Source of the DNA: Roseibium polysiphoniae
GTDB lineage: Bacteria > Pseudomonadota > Alphaproteobacteria > Rhizobiales > Stappiaceae
Length of the DNA stretch: 64,000 nucleotides
NCBI RefSeq assembly: GCF_014842925.1
Contig: NZ_JACYXJ010000007.1
Coordinates: forward strand, 248,001-312,000
Direction of reading: 5' to 3'
Part shown: positions 56,436 to 64,000 of the stretch, one piece after another
Numbering within the stretch: the first letter of the stretch is position 1
Layout of the letters: each line of letters begins with the position of its first letter
Position numbers and translations under genes: made by a program
The notes under the pieces: generated by a model
The model's input: only the letters and a program-made list of their open reading frames with translations
Databases searched by the model: none
Told to the model about the DNA's origin: nothing

Positions 56436-57824
56436 TCAGTATTTGTAGTGTTCAGCCTTGAATGGACCTGTCTTGTTAATCCCCAGATATTGGGACTGCT
56501 CATCAGACAGCTCAGTCAGGGTGACATTAAGCTTCTCGAGGTGCAGGCGCGCGACCTTTTCGTCGAGGTGCTTGGGCAGAACGTAAACTTCGTTCTGGTA
56601 CTGCTCGCCCTTGGACCAGAGTTCGATCTGCGCCAGAACCTGGTTGGTGAAGCTGGCGGACATGACGAAGCTCGGGTGCCCGGTCGCGTTGCCGAGGTTC
56701 ACCAGACGACCCTGGGAGAGCAGGATCATGCGCTTGCCATCCGGGAACTCATACATGTCGACCTGGTCCTTGACCGGACGGCATTTGGTGTTCTTGAGGG
56801 CCGCGACCTGAATCTCATTGTCGAAGTGGCCGATGTTGCAGACGATCGCCATGTCCTTCATGCCACGCATGTGGTCGAAGGTGATGATGTCCTTGTTACC
56901 GGTCGCTGTGACGTAGATATCGCCTTCAGGCAGGGCCTGTTCGATTGTCTTGACCTCATAGCCGTCCATGGACGCCTGCAAGGCACAGATCGGATCGATT
57001 TCGGTGACGATCACACGCGCGCCGGCACCGGCCAGAGACTGCGCAGAGCCCTTGCCGACATCGCCGTAACCACAGACAACGGCAACCTTGCCAGACATCA
57101 TGACGTCGGTACCACGGCGGATGCCGTCGACCAGGGATTCACGGCAGCCGTAGCGGTTGTCGAATTTCGACTTGGTGACGCTGTCGTTGACGTTGATCGC
57201 CGGGAACGGCAGTTGGCCGCCCTTCTGCATTTCGTAAAGACGCAGAACGCCGGTGGTGGTCTCTTCGGAAACGCCCTTGATGAGGCTCTTCTGCTTTGTG
57301 AACCAGCCCGGGTTTGCTGCCATGCGCTTCTTGATCTGGGCGAAGAGAACTTCTTCTTCTTCAGATCCCGGATTGTCGAGAAGGCCGGTTTCACCGGCTT
57401 CAACGCGTGCACCGATGAGGATGTACATGGTGGCATCGCCGCCATCATCCAGGATCATGTTGGCGCCGTCGTCGAAGTCAAAAATCTTGTCAGCGTAGTC
57501 CCAGTATTCTTCCAGGGTTTCGCCCTTGACGGCAAAAACCGGAACACCGGAAGCCGCGATGGCAGCAGCGGCCTGATCCTGTGTCGAATAGATGTTGCAG
57601 GACGCCCAGCGCACTTCTGCCCCGAGAGCGACAAGCGTCTCGATCAGAACGGCAGTCTGGATCGTCATATGCAGGGAACCGGCGATACGAGCGCCCTTCA
57701 GCGGCTTGCTCTCGCCGAATTCCTCGCGGCAGGCCATCAGGCCCGGCATTTCGTGTTCGGCGATTTCGATTTCGGTCCGGCCCCAATCGGCGAGCCCGAT
57801 GTCCTTGACGATATAGTCGTTCAT
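56436..57824 (-). CDS. ahcY: Adenosylhomocysteinase
   Basis: 462 aa from ATG 57824 ([15 protein letters not shown]); a longer frame is less likely. NAD-binding [20 protein letters not shown] and the catalytic [13 protein letters not shown] and [13 protein letters not shown] are intact. The C-terminus ends KAEHYKY, as usual. It hydrolyses S-adenosylhomocysteine to adenosine and homocysteine, keeping methylation going. Its promoter and a palindromic operator lie about 120-170 bp upstream. Confidence 0.97.
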   Translation of the reverse strand: MNDYIVKDIGLADWGRTEIEIAEHEMPGLMACREEFGESKPLKGARIAGSLHMTIQTAVLIETLVALGAEVRWASCNIYSTQDQAAAAIAASGVPVFAVKGETLEEYWDYADKIFDFDDGANMILDDGGDATMYILIGARVEAGETGLLDNPGSEEEEVLFAQIKKRMAANPGWFTKQKSLIKGVSEETTTGVLRLYEMQKGGQLPFPAINVNDSVTKSKFDNRYGCRESLVDGIRRGTDVMMSGKVAVVCGYGDVGKGSAQSLAGAGARVIVTEIDPICALQASMDGYEVKTIEQALPEGDIYVTATGNKDIITFDHMRGMKDMAIVCNIGHFDNEIQVAALKNTKCRPVKDQVDMYEFPDGKRMILLSQGRLVNLGNATGHPSFVMSASFTNQVLAQIELWSKGEQYQNEVYVLPKHLDEKVARLHLEKLNVTLTELSDEQSQYLGINKTGPFKAEHYKY

Positions 57825-57939
57825 GAAAACGTCCTGAGTGCTTCGCCTTGCACCTCGCAAGGCCAGATGATGGGGATACGCTCACAAGGATCGCAGCCGC
57901 CTCTTGGAGACAGCGCGCCTCCCATTCGTAACAGCGCGT

Positions 57940-57968
57940 GTTATAGCGCGCGGTCGCGACTCTATCAA
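57940..57968 (-). promoter_or_regulatory. Sigma-70 promoter of ahcY
   Basis: TTGATA (57963-57968) and TATAAC (57940-57945) with 17 bp between on the minus strand. It is 116 bp upstream of the ahcY start. Confidence 0.65.
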
Positions 57969-57973
57969 TGAAA

Positions 57974-57995
57974 GATATAAAGATTTCTTTATATC
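57974..57995. promoter_or_regulatory. Palindromic operator upstream of the ahcY promoter
   Basis: GATATAAAGA-TT-TCTTTATATC, a perfect 22-bp inverted repeat 5 bp upstream of the -35 box. Its TATAAAGA/TCTTTATA halves resemble sites of SahR-type ArsR regulators of S-adenosylhomocysteine metabolism; assignment is from memory of the motif. Confidence 0.6.
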
Positions 57996-58050
57996 AATTC
58001 TTCAATTTTCAGACATCCGCTGGCCAAACCCTCCGGGTCAGCTTTTCCGC

Positions 58051-58557
58051 TCACTTCAGCAAGGCCGCCGGAAACAGTCCGAAGCCGACGGACTGATCAT
58101 AGAGGAGCAGCGCAACCGAGGTCGCGACCGCCCAAAGAACACTGGCAAGCGAGCCAATCAGGAAATACTCGGCGTTCAACTTGGTATCCAGTTCCTGATA
58201 CCGCGCAACCGTCTTGAGCGCGATGACCGCCACCAGGACCTCCCACTTGCCCAACACGAGACCAGTCACGATGAGCAGACGCTCCAGAACGCCAATGACG
58301 CGCCCCGCCTTGAGCTCGCGCATTTCTGCGTCCGCTCTTCCACCCTGCACTTGGTGTTGATCCGAGGGAATTGCGGCAACCGGCGTGACAGATGTCTCAC
58401 CTTCCTGAGTAGCAGGCAGCGCCGTCTTCGGTGTTGGCACAAGTTCATCAACCGCGCGGTCGATGACCCATTTGGTGAAGAGGTTTCCAATGATCCAGAT
58501 CAGTGGAACGAAGAGGGCATATCCAACACCGATCAAGACCGCGTCTGATGTGCTCAT
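58051..58557 (-). CDS. Membrane protein related to the C-terminal half of DUF3307
   Basis: 168 aa. The N-terminal helix (AVLIGVGYALFVPLIWIIGN) is followed by a Pro/Gln-rich linker (about 40-80). The last 85 residues have GRVIGVLERLLIVTGLVLG and NAEYFLIGSLASVLWAV, matching the repeat found at the end of DUF3307 proteins. Four membrane segments in all. It overlaps satD by 4 bp; satD plus DUF3307 is a recurrent pair of unknown function. Confidence 0.65.
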   Translation of the reverse strand: MSTSDAVLIGVGYALFVPLIWIIGNLFTKWVIDRAVDELVPTPKTALPATQEGETSVTPVAAIPSDQHQVQGGRADAEMRELKAGRVIGVLERLLIVTGLVLGKWEVLVAVIALKTVARYQELDTKLNAEYFLIGSLASVLWAVATSVALLLYDQSVGFGLFPAALLK

Positions 58558-59234
58558 GAACTTTGCCTCTCTGTGGCCGACCCACCTTCCACTTTGAGGA
58601 ATGCCCTTATCGCTTCAGTTTGACGGTCGTATAAATTGAAGCGCGCCAGCACCAGCACGTTATAGACCGTTCGCGCACTGACATTATGGCGCGCAGCGAT
58701 GTCTTTTACGCTTTCTCCGTCAAGAACCCGGGGGATCAGATAGGCACGCTGCGTTGACGTCCAGCCTTCCTCGATATCGGTCAGGGACGCGCCGATCGCC
58801 TCCAGGAGCGGAGCACAGCGCTGATCTTCCAGGAAAGAAAATCGATAGGCGTTTGGGTCTGCCTTGTCCTCAAGGCGCGCGCGCGCCTCCGCCAGACCAT
58901 CGGCCATCATGTTCCAGGCCCGATCCGGATTGACCGGCGTTTGCAGGTCGACCTGCCCAACAACGAACCGGCAGAAGACGTCCTGCTTCAAGAGTGTCAG
59001 GCGCATGTCATGCGCGATCTCGAAAGCTGATGAAAAATCCGCCGCGAGCCCCTGAAACTCGTCTCCCAGAGTGATGGTCAGCGGAGAGCGCAGCTGGTTT
59101 TTGTATTTTGCGTTGATCGCATCGACCGCCGCATTGAAGCGACGGTGTAACTCTTGGCGAGATTCAGCCTCTTCGCTTGCGACCAAGTCCCCCATGACGA
59201 CGATCAAGGGATGCTCAAAATGTGCTTCACTCAT
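58554..59234 (-). CDS. SatD-family protein with C-terminal helix-turn-helix
   Basis: 226 aa from ATG 59234 (GGGGA upstream). The N-terminal SatD domain starts PLIVVMGDLVASEEAESRQ and has LTITLGDEFQGLAADF. The C-terminus carries a helix-turn-helix (SVKDIAARHNVSARTVYNVL). The link of a sensor-like domain to an HTH suggests a regulator of the coupled membrane gene. In front of it is a 29-bp-phased GATTCA array that could be its own operator. Confidence 0.75.
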   Translation of the reverse strand: MSEAHFEHPLIVVMGDLVASEEAESRQELHRRFNAAVDAINAKYKNQLRSPLTITLGDEFQGLAADFSSAFEIAHDMRLTLLKQDVFCRFVVGQVDLQTPVNPDRAWNMMADGLAEARARLEDKADPNAYRFSFLEDQRCAPLLEAIGASLTDIEEGWTSTQRAYLIPRVLDGESVKDIAARHNVSARTVYNVLVLARFNLYDRQTEAIRAFLKVEGGSATERQSS

Positions 59235-59282
59235 GATCGGCGTCCCCGTGCACGACACGCCGACAAGAGTTCAGCGTACCGA

Positions 59283-59398
59283 AATAGATTCATTTTCTTA
59301 AAATGAACCTATAGAGATTCAATTTCAATTGCTGCATCAAATACGATTCAATTTTATGATTTGATTGAAAAGCGATTCACAGCGCTCATCGCGCGGAC
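59283..59398. repeat. Four GATTCA motifs at exact 29-bp steps
   Basis: GATTCA begins at 59287, 59316, 59345 and 59374. The first carries TTCATTTT-CTT-AAAATGAA, a perfect inverted repeat, and the third TTCAAT-N11-ATTGAA. The array fills the gap between the HPr stop and satD; it is likely an operator region. Confidence 0.6.
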
Positions 59399-59399
59399 T

Positions 59400-59681
59400 T
59401 CAATCTCTTTCGCCGAACCCGTCTTCGACCAGCTCTGTGATTGCTGTCATGGCATTGTCTGCGTCTGCTCCGGTCACTGCCACATGGATGCAGCATCCCG
59501 GGCTCGCGGCCAGCATCATCAGACCCATGATCGAGGTTCCGCCGACCGTCTGGCCGTCCTTGGAAACCTTCACGTCCGCCTCAAAGGTTTCGACCAGTTT
59601 TACGAGTTTCGCGGAGGCACGTGCATGCAGCCCGCGCTGATTGACGATGGTCAGATCTTTTTCCAGCGACGCCGTCGTCAT
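59400..59681 (-). CDS. ptsH: HPr-family phosphocarrier protein
   Basis: 93 aa. The active-site His19 sits in NQRGLHARASAKLVK; Ser50 in GGTSIMGLMML is the regulatory site for HPr kinase. It is part of an incomplete PTS with EIIA-Man and HprK but no sugar-specific permease, so its role is regulatory. manX is 16 bp upstream. Confidence 0.95.
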   Translation of the reverse strand: MTTASLEKDLTIVNQRGLHARASAKLVKLVETFEADVKVSKDGQTVGGTSIMGLMMLAASPGCCIHVAVTGADADNAMTAITELVEDGFGERD

Positions 59682-59697
59682 CTTCTCAGTCTGCCCT

Positions 59698-60102
59698 TCA
59701 ATTCTGACCGGACAGAACCTGGCTTGCGACCGAGATATACTTCTGACCTGCCTGCCGCGCTTCGTCGACAGCTTCCGCGAGGGAGCGATCGGAGCGTACG
59801 CTGGCCAGCTTGATCAGCATGGGGAGATTGACACCCGCGACAACCTCGACCGACTTTCCGTCCATGACAGAGATCGCAAGGTTGGAAGGTGTGCCGCCGA
59901 ACATGTCCGTCAACAGAACCACACCATCGCCTGAGTTGGCAGACTCAACGGCCGACAGAATGTCTTGCCGACGCTGCTCCATATCGTCATCCGGACCGAT
60001 GCAAATCGTTTCAACGTGATCTTGCGGGCCAACCACATGTTCCAGGGCTGACTTGAACTCCTCCGCGAGGCGTCCATGGGTTACGAGTACAAGTCCAATC
60101 AT
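59698..60102 (-). CDS. manX: PTS EIIA component, mannose family
   Basis: 134 aa, EIIA-Man fold. The phosphorylated His9 is in LVLVTHGRLAEEF, and VLLTDMFGGTPSNLAI is the partner-binding loop. No EIIB or EIIC gene follows, so it probably signals phosphorylation state rather than carrying sugar. It lies between hprK and ptsH. Confidence 0.93.
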   Translation of the reverse strand: MIGLVLVTHGRLAEEFKSALEHVVGPQDHVETICIGPDDDMEQRRQDILSAVESANSGDGVVLLTDMFGGTPSNLAISVMDGKSVEVVAGVNLPMLIKLASVRSDRSLAEAVDEARQAGQKYISVASQVLSGQN

Positions 60103-60211
60103 GAGCTGCTCGACCTGAATGCCTTTCCGGGATCACTTTCGCGACCGTTACACGTTCGCTGCACTCTCGACAACCACTCCGCCAGTTGCAAGTAAAATTC
60201 CACGCAAAGCC

Positions 60212-60679
60212 TCACAGGTAGTCCGGCCCGTTGGGGAAAAGCTGCCTCAAGGCCCACCGCACACGGCTGAGGGCCGCTACAGTGTTGTCGCTGGCCACTT
60301 GCAAAGCCGGAACAGAAATTCCCTCAAGAACCACATCGGCCAGCGGCTGAACGGGCAAGCGCTCTATCTCTTTTTCAGGCAGCAGATCGATCACCATGCG
60401 CACGACCGCTTCCGGCTCAAAAGGCGCCGACTGAAGGCCGAGACCGCGCACTTCGATCAGGCCTTGCAGAGGCTCAGGTGCAGAGGCAACGACCTGGGCC
60501 CCGCGATCTTCCAGGCAGGAGCGGTCATCACTGACCAGCGCCGAGAAGCTACCCCGCATTCTTGCCGCCTCGATCATGGCATCGGCGAGGGCCGACTTGC
60601 CGCTGCCGGAAAGGCCCCGGATCAGAACACCATGCGGGCCGATCACAACACAGCCGGCGTGAACCGTCGCAGTGCTCAT
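60212..60679 (-). CDS. hprK: HPr kinase/phosphorylase, short alphaproteobacterial form
   Basis: 155 aa, only the C-terminal catalytic domain. The P-loop is RGLSGSGKSALAD (22-29) and the catalytic block SALVSDDRSCLED follows. The ending LFPNGPDYL is typical. It phosphorylates HPr on Ser and can reverse the reaction. The ATG overlaps the chvG stop. Confidence 0.92.
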   Translation of the reverse strand: MSTATVHAGCVVIGPHGVLIRGLSGSGKSALADAMIEAARMRGSFSALVSDDRSCLEDRGAQVVASAPEPLQGLIEVRGLGLQSAPFEPEAVVRMVIDLLPEKEIERLPVQPLADVVLEGISVPALQVASDNTVAALSRVRWALRQLFPNGPDYL

Positions 60680-62493
60680 TGCGCGTTGCTCGCCGGGAAC
60701 TCAATCTTGAAGCGCGCGCCAACCACTCTGGTTTCGCCGCTTTCCGCATCGGTCTCCTGGCGGTTCTCCGCCTGGATCTGACCGCCATGGGCCTCGATGA
60801 TTTGCCGGGAAATCGACAAGCCAAGGCCGGAGTTGTTGCCGAAGCCCTCGCCGTCCGGGCGATCGGTGTAGAAGCGCTCAAAAATCCGGTCGGTGTTCTC
60901 GGCCCGAATGCCCGGCCCGTCATCATCGACAACAATCAATATGTCCTTGCCCTGACGCGAAAGGCCAATCCGCACCGCCCCGTCCTCAGCAGAGAATGAA
61001 CGGGCATTGTCGAGGAGGTTGCTGAACACCTGGCCCAGGCGAATGTCGTGTCCAAGCACCTGGTAGGTCTTGTTGCCCGGAGCATCGGAAATCGTCAGCA
61101 GAATTTCCGCGCTGTCATCGTCCGCTCGCTGGTTGGCCTCTTCTGCGATGTTGCGCAGAAGGACGGCCAGATCGATGGGCTCGGCCTGGGCACGCGCCAG
61201 TTCCGCATCAAGTCTAGAAGCATCCGAAATATCGGAGATCAGACGATCAAGACGCCGGACGTCATGCTGGATCACCTCCAGAAGCCGCTCGCGCGACCGC
61301 TCATTCTTTGCCAAGGGCAAGGTTTCAACAGCACTTCTGAGCGATGTCAGAGGGTTTTTCAGCTCATGAGCAACATCGGCTGCAAATTGCTCGATTGCGT
61401 CGATCTTGTTGTAAAGCGCGTTGGTCATGTCGCGGAAGGCGCGGGCAAGGTGGCCGATCTCATCCTGGCGATCGGCAAATTCGGGGATTTCCTGCCGCGA
61501 CGTGGACCCTTTCCGCACCCGCTCGGCCGCTGCGGCCAGCCGGCGAACCGGTCCGGCAATGGTTCCGGCAAGCAGGATCGACAAGAGCGTGGTGACGGTC
61601 GCTGCCACAAGAAAGACGCGCACGATGGCGATGCGCTCGGCGCGCACAATGGCATCGATATCGCCGCCCTGGGTGGAGAGCAGCAGCGTGCCAAGCACCG
61701 CCCTGAAGCGCTGAATCGGCACAGCGACGGAAACGATCAGCTCGCCGCGCTGGGACACGCGCACCACACTGGCCGGCGAACCGGCAAGGGCAGCCTCCAC
61801 TTCTGGATAGGCGCGGCCATCTCCGCCGCCAAGCTCCTGATAGACCGGCAGATCGCCGCGCCGCAGCCAGAGCTTCATCGACTGCCAGAGGGTGTTCAGC
61901 ATGCCCTCTTCTTCAGCCGTGGGCGGCGGCAGATCGAACCGGAGTATCTGTGCGCTCGAATAAAGGTGCCGGGAGTCGAGGATCAGGATCCCTTCAGGAT
62001 CATAAATCCGGGCCCGGGTCTTCGTGGGAGAAATCAGCCGCCTAAGAACAGGTCCGACCCGCTCCGGATTGACCGGAAAGTCCAGGGTGTCCAGATCATC
62101 GCCGCCGGGTGCAATGCTCTCGCCCGCCTGCAATTGCAGCAGACGCTCCGGATCCACGGTGATCGCCCCGGTGTCGACGGTCGCGGAGGCGGCAATGGCG
62201 CCGGAGATGATTTCCCCCTGTGTCAGAAGACTCTGGACACGGGCATCGATCAGCCCGGCACGAAACTGGTTCAAATAGAGAATGCCGATGACCAGCGCGA
62301 CAAGACCGACGAGATTGATCGCAACGATCCGCCGGGTCAGCGACGACAGGAAATAGGTGCCGAAGATCTTGCCGAACCGGGCAAGCAAACGGCGCCGGAG
62401 ACGCTTGTTGCCCAGCCGGCGCAATTGCGAGCGCTCGGGCACGCCGGTCTGTCCGGGCTCCAACCCTTCTGCCATCTCGCGGTCATTTGTCAT
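60676..62493 (-). CDS. chvG: Envelope-stress sensor histidine kinase ChvG (ExoS)
   Basis: 605 aa. TM1 lies around residue 50-75 (IVAINLVGLVALVIGILYL), a large periplasmic domain about 75-275, and TM2 around 280-300, then HAMP. The H-box is FAADVAHELKNPLTSLRSA, N-box VFSNLLDNARSFS, G1 VDDDGPGIRAENTDRIFERF and G2 NSGLGLSISRQIIEAHGG. It senses acidity or envelope state with ExoR in related bacteria; exoR is not in this window. It phosphorylates ChvI. Confidence 0.94.
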   Translation of the reverse strand: MTNDREMAEGLEPGQTGVPERSQLRRLGNKRLRRRLLARFGKIFGTYFLSSLTRRIVAINLVGLVALVIGILYLNQFRAGLIDARVQSLLTQGEIISGAIAASATVDTGAITVDPERLLQLQAGESIAPGGDDLDTLDFPVNPERVGPVLRRLISPTKTRARIYDPEGILILDSRHLYSSAQILRFDLPPPTAEEEGMLNTLWQSMKLWLRRGDLPVYQELGGGDGRAYPEVEAALAGSPASVVRVSQRGELIVSVAVPIQRFRAVLGTLLLSTQGGDIDAIVRAERIAIVRVFLVAATVTTLLSILLAGTIAGPVRRLAAAAERVRKGSTSRQEIPEFADRQDEIGHLARAFRDMTNALYNKIDAIEQFAADVAHELKNPLTSLRSAVETLPLAKNERSRERLLEVIQHDVRRLDRLISDISDASRLDAELARAQAEPIDLAVLLRNIAEEANQRADDDSAEILLTISDAPGNKTYQVLGHDIRLGQVFSNLLDNARSFSAEDGAVRIGLSRQGKDILIVVDDDGPGIRAENTDRIFERFYTDRPDGEGFGNNSGLGLSISRQIIEAHGGQIQAENRQETDAESGETRVVGARFKIEFPASNAQ

Positions 62494-62504
62494 GCGGCAG
62501 GTCT

Positions 62505-63203
62505 TCAGACCTCCCTGAATCTGTATCCAACACCATAGAGGGTTTCGATCATGTCGAAGTCGTCGTCAACAACCTTGAACTTCTTGCGCAGTCTTTTGAT
62601 GTGGCTGTCGATGGTTCGGTCATCTACATAGACCTGGTCGTCATAGGCTGCATCCATGAGCGCGTTGCGGCTCTTGACGACGCCCGGGCGTTGCGCCAGG
62701 GCAGACAGAATGAGGAACTCCGTGACCGTCAGCGTGACCGGCTTGTTGTTCCAGGTGCAGGTGTGGCGCTCCTGATCCATCAGCAACTGGCCACGTTCGA
62801 GCAGCTTGTCGGCGTCTTCACGTGGCGCTGACGCATCCTTGGGCTGAGCACGGCGCAGAACGGCTCTTACCCGCTCCACAAGAAGGCGTTGAGAGAAAGG
62901 TTTGCGGATAAAGTCGTCGGCGCCCATCTTGAGCCCGAACAACTCATCGATCTCGTCATCCTTCGAGGTGAGGAAAATCACCGGGATATCACTGGTCTGA
63001 CGGAGACGGCGCAACAACTCCATGCCATCCATACGCGGCATCTTGATATCGAAGATTGCCAGTTCAGGCGGATCGCTCTGAAGCCCATCCAGCGCCGACG
63101 TGCCGTCGGTATAGGTCTGTACTCGATAGCCTTCCGATTCCAGCGCAATAGAAACCGAAGTCAGAATGTTACGGTCGTCGTCGACCAACGCAATAGTCGG
63201 CAT
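62505..63203 (-). CDS. chvI: Two-component response regulator ChvI
   Basis: 232 aa from ATG 63203 ([17 protein letters not shown]). The receiver has the acceptor Asp in [13 protein letters not shown] and Lys in [10 protein letters not shown]; the OmpR winged helix is [20 protein letters not shown] and [17 protein letters not shown]. It drives envelope, symbiosis and acid-response genes in the rhizobia, and affects pckA expression in Agrobacterium. It is divergent from pckA. Confidence 0.95.
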   Translation of the reverse strand: MPTIALVDDDRNILTSVSIALESEGYRVQTYTDGTSALDGLQSDPPELAIFDIKMPRMDGMELLRRLRQTSDIPVIFLTSKDDEIDELFGLKMGADDFIRKPFSQRLLVERVRAVLRRAQPKDASAPREDADKLLERGQLLMDQERHTCTWNNKPVTLTVTEFLILSALAQRPGVVKSRNALMDAAYDDQVYVDDRTIDSHIKRLRKKFKVVDDDFDMIETLYGVGYRFREV

Positions 63204-63768
63204 GAGCGGGTCCAGGTTCCTTTGTAAATCTGCCCGTCGGTCTGCATGACAGGCAGTGTTCTTAATTGCTGATCTTAGCCTATGCCTCGGAAAATGCGCG
63301 GAAATTAAGGCGCTGTCCATGTGGCGTCCCCCGCAGGTGGGCACTTTGCCGCCAAGGTTCCAGTCATGCCGACAGATTTAGCAGGCAATGCGACGGCAAT
63401 CCGGCTTCGAATGGTTTTGGAACTGCCAGTCTACTCACAGGGAGCCGGTTTCACTTCTTTCGTTTTGAGGGCTCATTCGAAATTTATGGAAGATTTATCG
63501 AAATACTTAACGCGCAACGGCTGAGGCCTCGCAGCATTCGACGCCGCTCATTGAATAGAAGCTCTAGCAACCTCATTAATTTGACATCCGAATTAATTAA
63601 CAAATCGACGCAATCTCTATTTAATCGATTGAATATTGAAATCGATCCTTTGTCTGGCTTGTTGGAATTACCTTGATCTACTAGGTTCCGACCTCCAACG
63701 GATACCGCAGCGTGACATTACGCCGTATCAGTGTTTGGGACCCTCAAGATCACAAGGACCGCGGGATC
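63204..63768. other. Divergent promoter region between chvI and pckA
   Basis: About 565 bp without a gene. It turns AT-rich near 63580-63680 and has short inverted repeats such as GAATTAATTAAC. A TTGTTG-N17-TAGGTT candidate lies near 63670 in the pckA direction. ORFs of 67 and 136 codons on the plus strand have no family signature. Confidence 0.5.
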
Positions 63769-64000
63769 ATGAAAGAAGTAGGTGTTAGGAACGCCGCCAA
63801 CGGTGTCGAGACTTTCGGACTGACAGGTCTGACGTCCGTCTATTGGAACCAGAGCGAACCTGCACTTTACGAGTATGCGATCTCTCGAGGCGAGGCGGAG
63901 ATCGCCGCCAATGGTCCATTGGTCGCCGACACGGGCATCCACACTGGCCGCTCACCGAAAGACAAGTTCGTTGTCCGCGACGCCCAGACCTCCGACACGG
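63769..64000 (+). CDS. pckA: Phosphoenolpyruvate carboxykinase (ATP), start only
   Basis: The frame opens at ATG 63769 and is open to the window end (77 codons). It begins MKEVGVRNAANGVETFGL and reaches ADTGIHTGRSPKDKFVVRD, the conserved start of ATP-dependent PEPCK. AAGGA is 10 bp upstream. It makes PEP from oxaloacetate, the first step of gluconeogenesis. The catalytic P-loop lies past the window. Confidence 0.92.
   Translation, partial: MKEVGVRNAANGVETFGLTGLTSVYWNQSEPALYEYAISRGEAEIAANGPLVADTGIHTGRSPKDKFVVRDAQTSDT

Noticed and set aside
57825..57935. Possible SAH riboswitch in the ahcY leader
   Set aside because: GAGGCGGCTGCGATCC looks faintly like the conserved GAGGAGCGCUGC core, but the second conserved part and the pseudoknot were not found. 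An Infernal run with the SAH riboswitch model would decide.
56358..57971. A 537-codon plus-strand frame opposite ahcY
   Set aside because: It is an antisense shadow of a highly conserved gene with strong codon bias. No ribosome site or family signature. The same holds for long frames opposite chvG (61048-62538), divL (53797-55323), addA (46991-48280) and rpsA (38611-39996).
63266..63676. A 136-codon plus-strand frame between chvI and pckA
   Set aside because: It starts in the chvI promoter area, has no ribosome site and reads as random sequence.

Overview
The window reads as a piece of the main chromosome of a GC-rich alphaproteobacterium. The best fit is a marine Hyphomicrobiales lineage such as Roseibium/Labrenzia/Stappia, inferred from gene content and synteny, not from a search. 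Supporting signs are the ptsH-manX-hprK-chvG-chvI block divergent from pckA, a DivL-type kinase, a TIGR02300 (FYDLN-acid) protein, a DUF1150 gene behind hsp20, AddAB instead of RecBCD, and a TsaE-AmgK fusion followed by MurU. No IS element, prophage, integrase or CRISPR array was seen.

Layout. (1) 1-11769, minus: a complete chemosensory operon in the order STAS, cheY, cheA, cheW, transmembrane receptor, cheR, cheD, cheB, soluble receptor-like protein, STAS, and a REC-PP2C phosphatase cut by the window edge. A CtrA-type box lies upstream. (2) 12301-28526: metabolic and stress genes. These are a TPP enzyme with a CaiB-type CoA-transferase, an esterase, a potassium channel, an SDR, maiA, an isolated 31-codon gene with its own Shine-Dalgarno and terminator, a GIY-YIG protein, DUF302, YeeE, a TTC38-like protein, OpgC, an hsp20-DUF1150 heat-shock unit with an RpoH promoter and ROSE-like thermometer, an NTF2-like secreted protein, an ECF sigma factor, MmcQ/YjbR and an MFS carrier. 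(3) 28619-32869, minus: ugpBAEC transporter, with repeated palindromes upstream of ugpB. (4) 33363-34313: a cobalamin riboswitch and a lone CbiM-like permease. (5) 34375-44622: core genes: yqaA, tRNA-Ala(GGC), FYDLN protein, aroA-cmk-rpsA, FKBP, an amber-interrupted membrane gene, sppA-ihfB, lapA, a TRIC-type protein, grpE and trxA. (6) 44717-57824, minus: addBA, murU, tsaE-amgK, a DivL orthologue with Tyr in place of the phospho-acceptor His, and ahcY behind a palindromic operator. (7) 58051-64000: a satD/DUF3307-like pair with a 29-bp-phased GATTCA array in front, the HPr/EIIA/HPr-kinase regulatory PTS, ChvG/ChvI, and the start of pckA.

How the parts connect. The 5' chemosensory operon carries the full adaptation set (CheR, CheB, CheD) plus partner-switching parts (STAS proteins, PP2C phosphatase with a kinase-like ATPase), so its output may not be purely flagellar. 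It has no cheZ/cheC/cheX, but the soluble receptor-like protein has a CheZ-like DxxxQ helix. DivL acts in the CckA-CtrA pathway, and a CtrA-like site precedes the che operon. The PTS-HprK-ChvGI-pckA block ties carbon/nitrogen status and envelope sensing to gluconeogenesis. TsaE-AmgK and MurU form a peptidoglycan-recycling branch.

All calls are by reading; no similarity search was run. Start codons were moved from the longest frame where a Shine-Dalgarno, a stop/start overlap or family length supported it.
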